In this document: positions 59,540 through 64,000 of the stretch, one piece after another
Position numbering within the stretch: the stretch's first letter is position 1
Layout of the letters: each line of letters opens with the position of its first letter
Assembly (NCBI GenBank): GCA_026874595.1
Contig: CM049311.1
Span: 60,888,453 to 60,952,452, forward strand
Reading direction: 5' to 3'
Length of the DNA: 64,000 nt
From: Sipunculus nudus
Taxonomy: Eukaryota > Annelida > Sipuncula > Golfingiida > Sipunculidae
Notes under the pieces: model-generated
Seen by the model: the letters and a program-made list of their open reading frames with translations, nothing else
Told to the model about the DNA's origin: nothing
Database searches by the model: none
Made by a program: the position numbers and the translations under genes

Positions 59540-61580
59540 GGCCACTGTTAAAGCTATTATTGTGCCCAAGGGCTTAATTCATGCACTGCCTGCTAGGTGG
59601 TCACTGCTGCCAGCAGACTGGTACAGTGCTGTTCTCCCCTGGTATCTGAGACACTGTAATGTGACATAACAAGTGTATGGAAATGTTCTTGCACAATGAG
59701 GCATGACAGGTGCTACCCCCAGTCAGAGACATTATACTGCAGTAAATGGCTTCCCCAGACATACATCAAACAAAGTGGATAAATACCTCCTACACACAGT
59801 CTGTGAACCAAATTATTAAACAAAGTAAAATCAGAAGTTTTAAATATATGAAATATACAAAATATATGCCAAAATGTAAATAAACAATTAATAAAAATTA
59901 TAATTAGTTTCAAATAGGCCATTTGGATTAAAAAAAACACAACCTCATACATGTGTGTATAATACTTCTACTAACACTTATAACAATAATAAATAATAAT
60001 AATCATCATCAGCACCATGATTATCAAACTTTATAAACTAATAAACTACTAAAATATTTTGCATTAACCACAAAAGTTAAAATTAATTTTAGTGTGAGGT
60101 ATCCTTTTTTGTTTTAATTATAGAGGGACAGATGGCAAGGTGACATTTTTAATTTGGCATTAACTCCTCCCCAACCATAAAAATCCTGAATCCATCCCTA
60201 AAACAGGGTGTTCCTGCACTTTGAGAATACACAGTCCAGGGTATAATTTCTCAACCCTCATATCAGAACAGGGATTAGTCAAAATTTATCTTCCCCATAT
60301 TCCTCGAGTGCCAAACCAGCCATAACTTAGCAACAGTAACAAGGATAAAGGATACTTCTTTCCACTTGTCACCAATCTAGGCGGTAGACTTTAATGTTTA
60401 TGAGATTAAGTTGCCGTTATTTTAAAGAGCCGTCATATAGATCACTTCTGACTCTCCCGGTCACTTGACATATGTTTTCAAAGTACAATTTGGTGAGTAC
60501 TTAAAGGGATGGTGCTCCTCCAGAAGCTTATGATTGTCTGTATAATAAATATTTGACCAATGATCTCAATATACAATGTGAAGGGTGAATTTGCTCATGC
60601 TGAGGCCCTGGAGAGAATTTATAGAAGGCTCTCAGGGAAATATAAACCATTCCCTTTCACATTTTCCACAAGATGAGGAATTAATATGTTAATTTGCTTA
60701 TTTTTAGACTGACAAGAAAAACAACAGAAGATGATTTATAAGGCAAAAAAAAAATAAGGTTTGGTTTTCTGGCACATTTTTTCATAAATCAATGCGAGCT
60801 GGCGTTTTTTTTCATTTTAATTTATTAAAATGTCAAATGATTAGGGCAATACATGATAATAACAGATTTATTTTGCTACACCAGTAAAAACACAACATAT
60901 CAAAGGAAATTTTATCAAAGTTGTATGATTTTATCTTCTTGAAAGAAATGTCTGAGCGTCTGAAGCTCATAATTGGTAAGTTTCTATTGAAAATTAAAAA
61001 AAAATTGTTTGATGCGGGGATTTAAAACTGTTGCGGGTGGTGCCTGAGAATCATACCTTTTATTTTATGGGCCTTATATCTTACAACATATCATACTCTT
61101 AACCTACCAGCATATACGTGTGTGTCATTATTGAGGAGATGAATGTCCATGTAGACATACCTTACAGGACAATGTATAGAAGCTGTGAATGTCATAGTTA
61201 TCAGAAAATACACCAACTCAATAAGTATTATGGTGAAGTGCTTGGAAATTACAAAATAAACATGTTGATCAATCATTGCCCCATCAGTGGCCAAGATTAA
61301 TTTTTTAGTATATACATATGAATCATTTTCTAATATTATAGTGTATATTTACTTTGCCTTAAACTAAATTCAAATCTTAAAATTCTTCAAGGAATTTCTA
61401 CTCTCTTTTCATTCATGTTATTCTGTTAACCCTTTCTTGAACTTTTTTTTAAAACAAAACACTGTGTCCAATAGAGGCAGTCAGTTAAATATATCAGAAT
61501 CTCACATTTAACCTTTGGATAATATTTGATGGAACAGGCCCAAGAGAGGATAGCAAACCAAATATGAAATTAGGTTATTA
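59540..61580. other. Gene-free stretch
   Basis: AT-rich. A short AGGGACAG...ATCCATCCCT pair at 60124-60200 may be another decayed copy of the GGATCCGTCCC element family. No gene is recognised. Confidence 0.4.
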
Positions 61581-61589
61581 AGATAAAAT

Positions 61590-61925
61590 AAACATAATTT
61601 TAGGATGGGATTTCTAGGATGGAAGATCCCTAAGCTAAATATATATCCAAACATATAAAATCTGTAAGAGTACCAAGTGTTTAATATCAAAGATGCAAAG
61701 CCTAGAACTGAATTCTTTTATGAATATCACAAGATATGAAACCTAACAAAAACCTAAGTGTAAATTTCAAGAATATTCATTCAAAAATGGAACTCTAGGC
61801 TAAATATCCAAGGATATGAAGTTCAACAAGAAACTGTTAGTTCAATATCACAGGATATAATGTTCAACAGAGAATTCGAGCCTCAATTTCCTAAGATTTA
61901 GGTCAAACATGGAACTCTCTTTCTG
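61590..61925. repeat. Degenerate tandem repeat, unit about 50 bp
   Basis: Segments of the form AATATCA(C/A)A(G/A)GATATGAA, ACCTAACAA/GTTCAACAAG and GGAACTCTAGG recur several times with heavy divergence. Confidence 0.5.
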
Positions 61926-62630
61926 TCTATGGAGCCATTAATTTCAGATGGTGATTTAATGTTTGATTGGGGCGGCATGACTGCCTCTAAATAAAATGCG
62001 TTGTTGTTGAAAAAAACCTATGGTCAAATATGAGGCACATAGAAAATTGCAGTTTTACTTCATACAAAGTATAATCAAACCTTAAATGGTATATGTAGGA
62101 AGACAGAATTCATTAATACTTTTTTTCTTTTGGTTTTCTTTAAATCTTGCTAGGTCAACAATCATTCACAAATATTATTTCTAAGGAGCAAATATGCCAT
62201 TAATGCACAAATCAATAATTTCTATGCTGATGCTCCCAATATGTACGTCCTTCAGACAAAACTATCCGTCCCATTGGTGATAACCCATCCAGGTCTCCTC
62301 CCTATCACTACCCTCATTGACCATTTGTGTCACATCAAAGATGGTTCCCCCCAGGAAGAGGCATCTAAGTAGCCTGGTACCCTTCTCCCATTCTGGGGGG
62401 TCAATTATTACTGGTCACTTCAGAGATCTTGTCCTGTGTATTTTCATATGATAACAGAAAACTCAGAGACTATCACAGGTCTATCAACCATTCTATGTTC
62501 CTGCTCACAGGGGATCCAGTCCGTTAGGGTCGTACAGGAAGAAGCAATGTTATCATGACCTCAGTGTCCAGGAAACTACACATTTTGGACTCAGTCCGAA
62601 AGGGGTAGACTTTGTTTTCTGTGGGTGCAC
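61926..62630. other. Gene-free stretch, CpG-richer toward its end
   Basis: No gene is recognised. CpG is a little more frequent after about 62240. Confidence 0.4.
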
Positions 62631-62756
62631 CTGGGGATGTGATACGGCAAATCCTCTGGTATCACTCCCTTGTCATAACACTTGAAGCAGCGCAACGATT
62701 GACTTTCATCCCCTTTCTGATATACGAGCAATTGGTAAAGGTCTATGTAAACTCTC
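62631..62756 (-). CDS. Possible internal exon of an unrecognised minus-strand gene
   Basis: On the minus strand, GTGTCTTCAG precedes a 126-nt open segment that ends CCCCAG|GTGCAC. It starts one base into the frame and ends two bases into a codon, so both edges have the same phase. The segment reads like folded protein: VYIDLYQLLVYQKGDE, then CFKC, then DKGVIPEDLPYHIP, with a Cys-x2-Cys pair. I know no family match. The donor GTGCAC is weak and the opposite strand is also open, so this is tentative. Confidence 0.25.
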
Positions 62757-62759
62757 CTG

Positions 62760-64000
62760 AAGACACTGGACTGCATTGTGGACAGGTCATCCCTTGCAGG
62801 ATACTAGAGTGCTATCACTGGTCCCTCATAAGCATCAGCCAATGAATGTGACCTCCACTGTGGCACAGAGGAAGGGAAGAGGATTGGGGTGGTCTCAGAT
62901 GGAAAGATAATGAGCTATAAGTTACAAAGTTTGTTTGTCCACTGATAAAGTCAGGAATTCAGTCTGACCACTAGATCACACAAAACTCCCTAGATTGTTG
63001 CAAACATGTTAATACAATAATGCTCATATGTGTATGTGTGTTTGAGTGGCAGCTGTTTTGTTACCATAGATATTCAAGGTTTCATGCAGTGACCTGTTTG
63101 ATCTAAGCAGATCTTGTGTGTTTTTTAATTCATGATATATGCAGGTAACCAATTTCCTTAAATTGTAATGAGCACGTATAAAAGTATATAAATATATTTT
63201 TTCAAGATTTATATGAGTGAAATTTATTCATTTAAGGTGGGAATGAATCAACAAATTGAAAGGAGGGTGCATAAAAACTAAAGACTGGGTGGTCAGGACC
63301 AAAAGGGAAACCTGACTTGACTTAAACCAGCATATGTACCAAATTCGCTGGAAATGTAAACCCCTAAATTCAGGGGCAAAAGTCACCCTAATAGGTTGCA
63401 CTTTAAATATCAACAACTACTGTTTATTCCCTCTGATAAACACACAGTGCCATAAAATGTTTACATTTTTTTATAATAAGCATAAATTTTGCCCATAAGG
63501 TTTATAGATTTGAAGTTTAATCTCTTTTACTGTTTAGGTCAAGCAAATGTATTCCAAATCTCATTATATTTTCATATAACATAATTGCCTATGAAAAAAA
63601 TATTAATATAGATTTTACATAAAATAAGCCTAATTCCTGGAGGAAAATCATTTTTTCTATATATTTTTCCACTAAAAACATAAGGTTGTGTGATTTGTTC
63701 AAAAACTATTAGCACATCTATGAGCACTGTCAACTCGGCAGCGACGTCACACACTGGGAAATCCCCTGTGACTAAAAATTCTAGATCTCAGTAAAAGCAC
63801 AGTATTTCTGCCACTGTCAGTCCCAAATTTTCAGCAGAGAATAAAAACAACATGCATTACTAAATCTGAGTTGTTGATAAAATTCAGTCCATGATGTCAC
63901 GTGTACCAGCCAATTAAATCAGGGCAAAGTCTGGGATCTGGATGAAATCCTCCCATCAAACATATCATTTACCTCACACAATCTAGATCTGCTGGATTAA
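62760..64000. other. Gene-free stretch to the window edge
   Basis: No gene is recognised. GTCACGTGTACC at about 63896-63907 repeats the E-box context found in cyclin D intron 1, near a CCAAT. This is probably coincidence. Confidence 0.4.

Noticed and set aside
61091-61300. Exon-like segments on both strands (GTATGT donor on minus, TTACAG acceptor on plus)
   Set aside because: Both strands look equally plausible, which argues that splice-like motifs here are chance.

Overview
This window is animal nuclear DNA: AT-rich, intron-bearing, and full of microsatellites, minisatellites, short inverted-repeat transposons and tRNA-derived SINEs. It carries one gene I am sure of, a five-exon cyclin D on the + strand (coding exons 21092-29645, 295 codons). 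The protein keeps the features shared by vertebrate D1/D2/D3: an LxCxE pocket-binding motif, the cyclin fold, and a C-terminal Thr-Pro-Thr-Asp-Val-Arg-Asp degron. The single D-type gene and the repeat style suggest a marine invertebrate, probably a lophotrochozoan such as a mollusc. The phylum is inference only.

Layout. 1-13.8 kb: gene-free, CpG-poor sequence with diverged tandem repeats (1-1230, 2138-2560), two short inverted-repeat elements (3753-4080, 4225-4418), microsatellites and a 46-bp minisatellite (9527-9718). 13.9-22.6 kb: still AT-rich but visibly richer in CpG, with many poly-G/poly-C runs. It ends in the cyclin D promoter (GC box, TCF/LEF-like site, CCAAT box, TATA box at 20805) and exon 1. 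21.1-31.8 kb: cyclin D exons 1-5, introns of 1335, 1135, 3816 and 1380 bp, and a 3' UTR of about 2.2 kb. 31.8-43.5 kb: repeats, including a second, inverted copy of the 3.75-kb element, a pogo-like array, a 17-bp minisatellite, a complete 1078-bp TA-flanked inverted-repeat transposon (40345-41422), a 38-bp minisatellite and a SINE. 43.5-64 kb: mostly gene-free, with a second SINE bearing target-site duplications (50064-50462), a 24-bp minisatellite of about 1.4 kb, and two arrays of the same 44-bp unit in opposite orientation (54.88-55.58 and 56.79-58.80 kb). Three short minus-strand open segments (48.1-48.3, 59.3-59.5, 62.6-62.8 kb) have exon-like edges and may be exons of an unrecognised gene, at low confidence.

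Working together: only cyclin D can be given a role. It would bind CDK4/6-type kinases and phosphorylate Rb-family proteins at G1/S. I found no bacterial-type operon, CRISPR array, rRNA or functional tRNA. I did not find a convincing new protein system. The most unusual structure is the inverted pair of 44-bp arrays.
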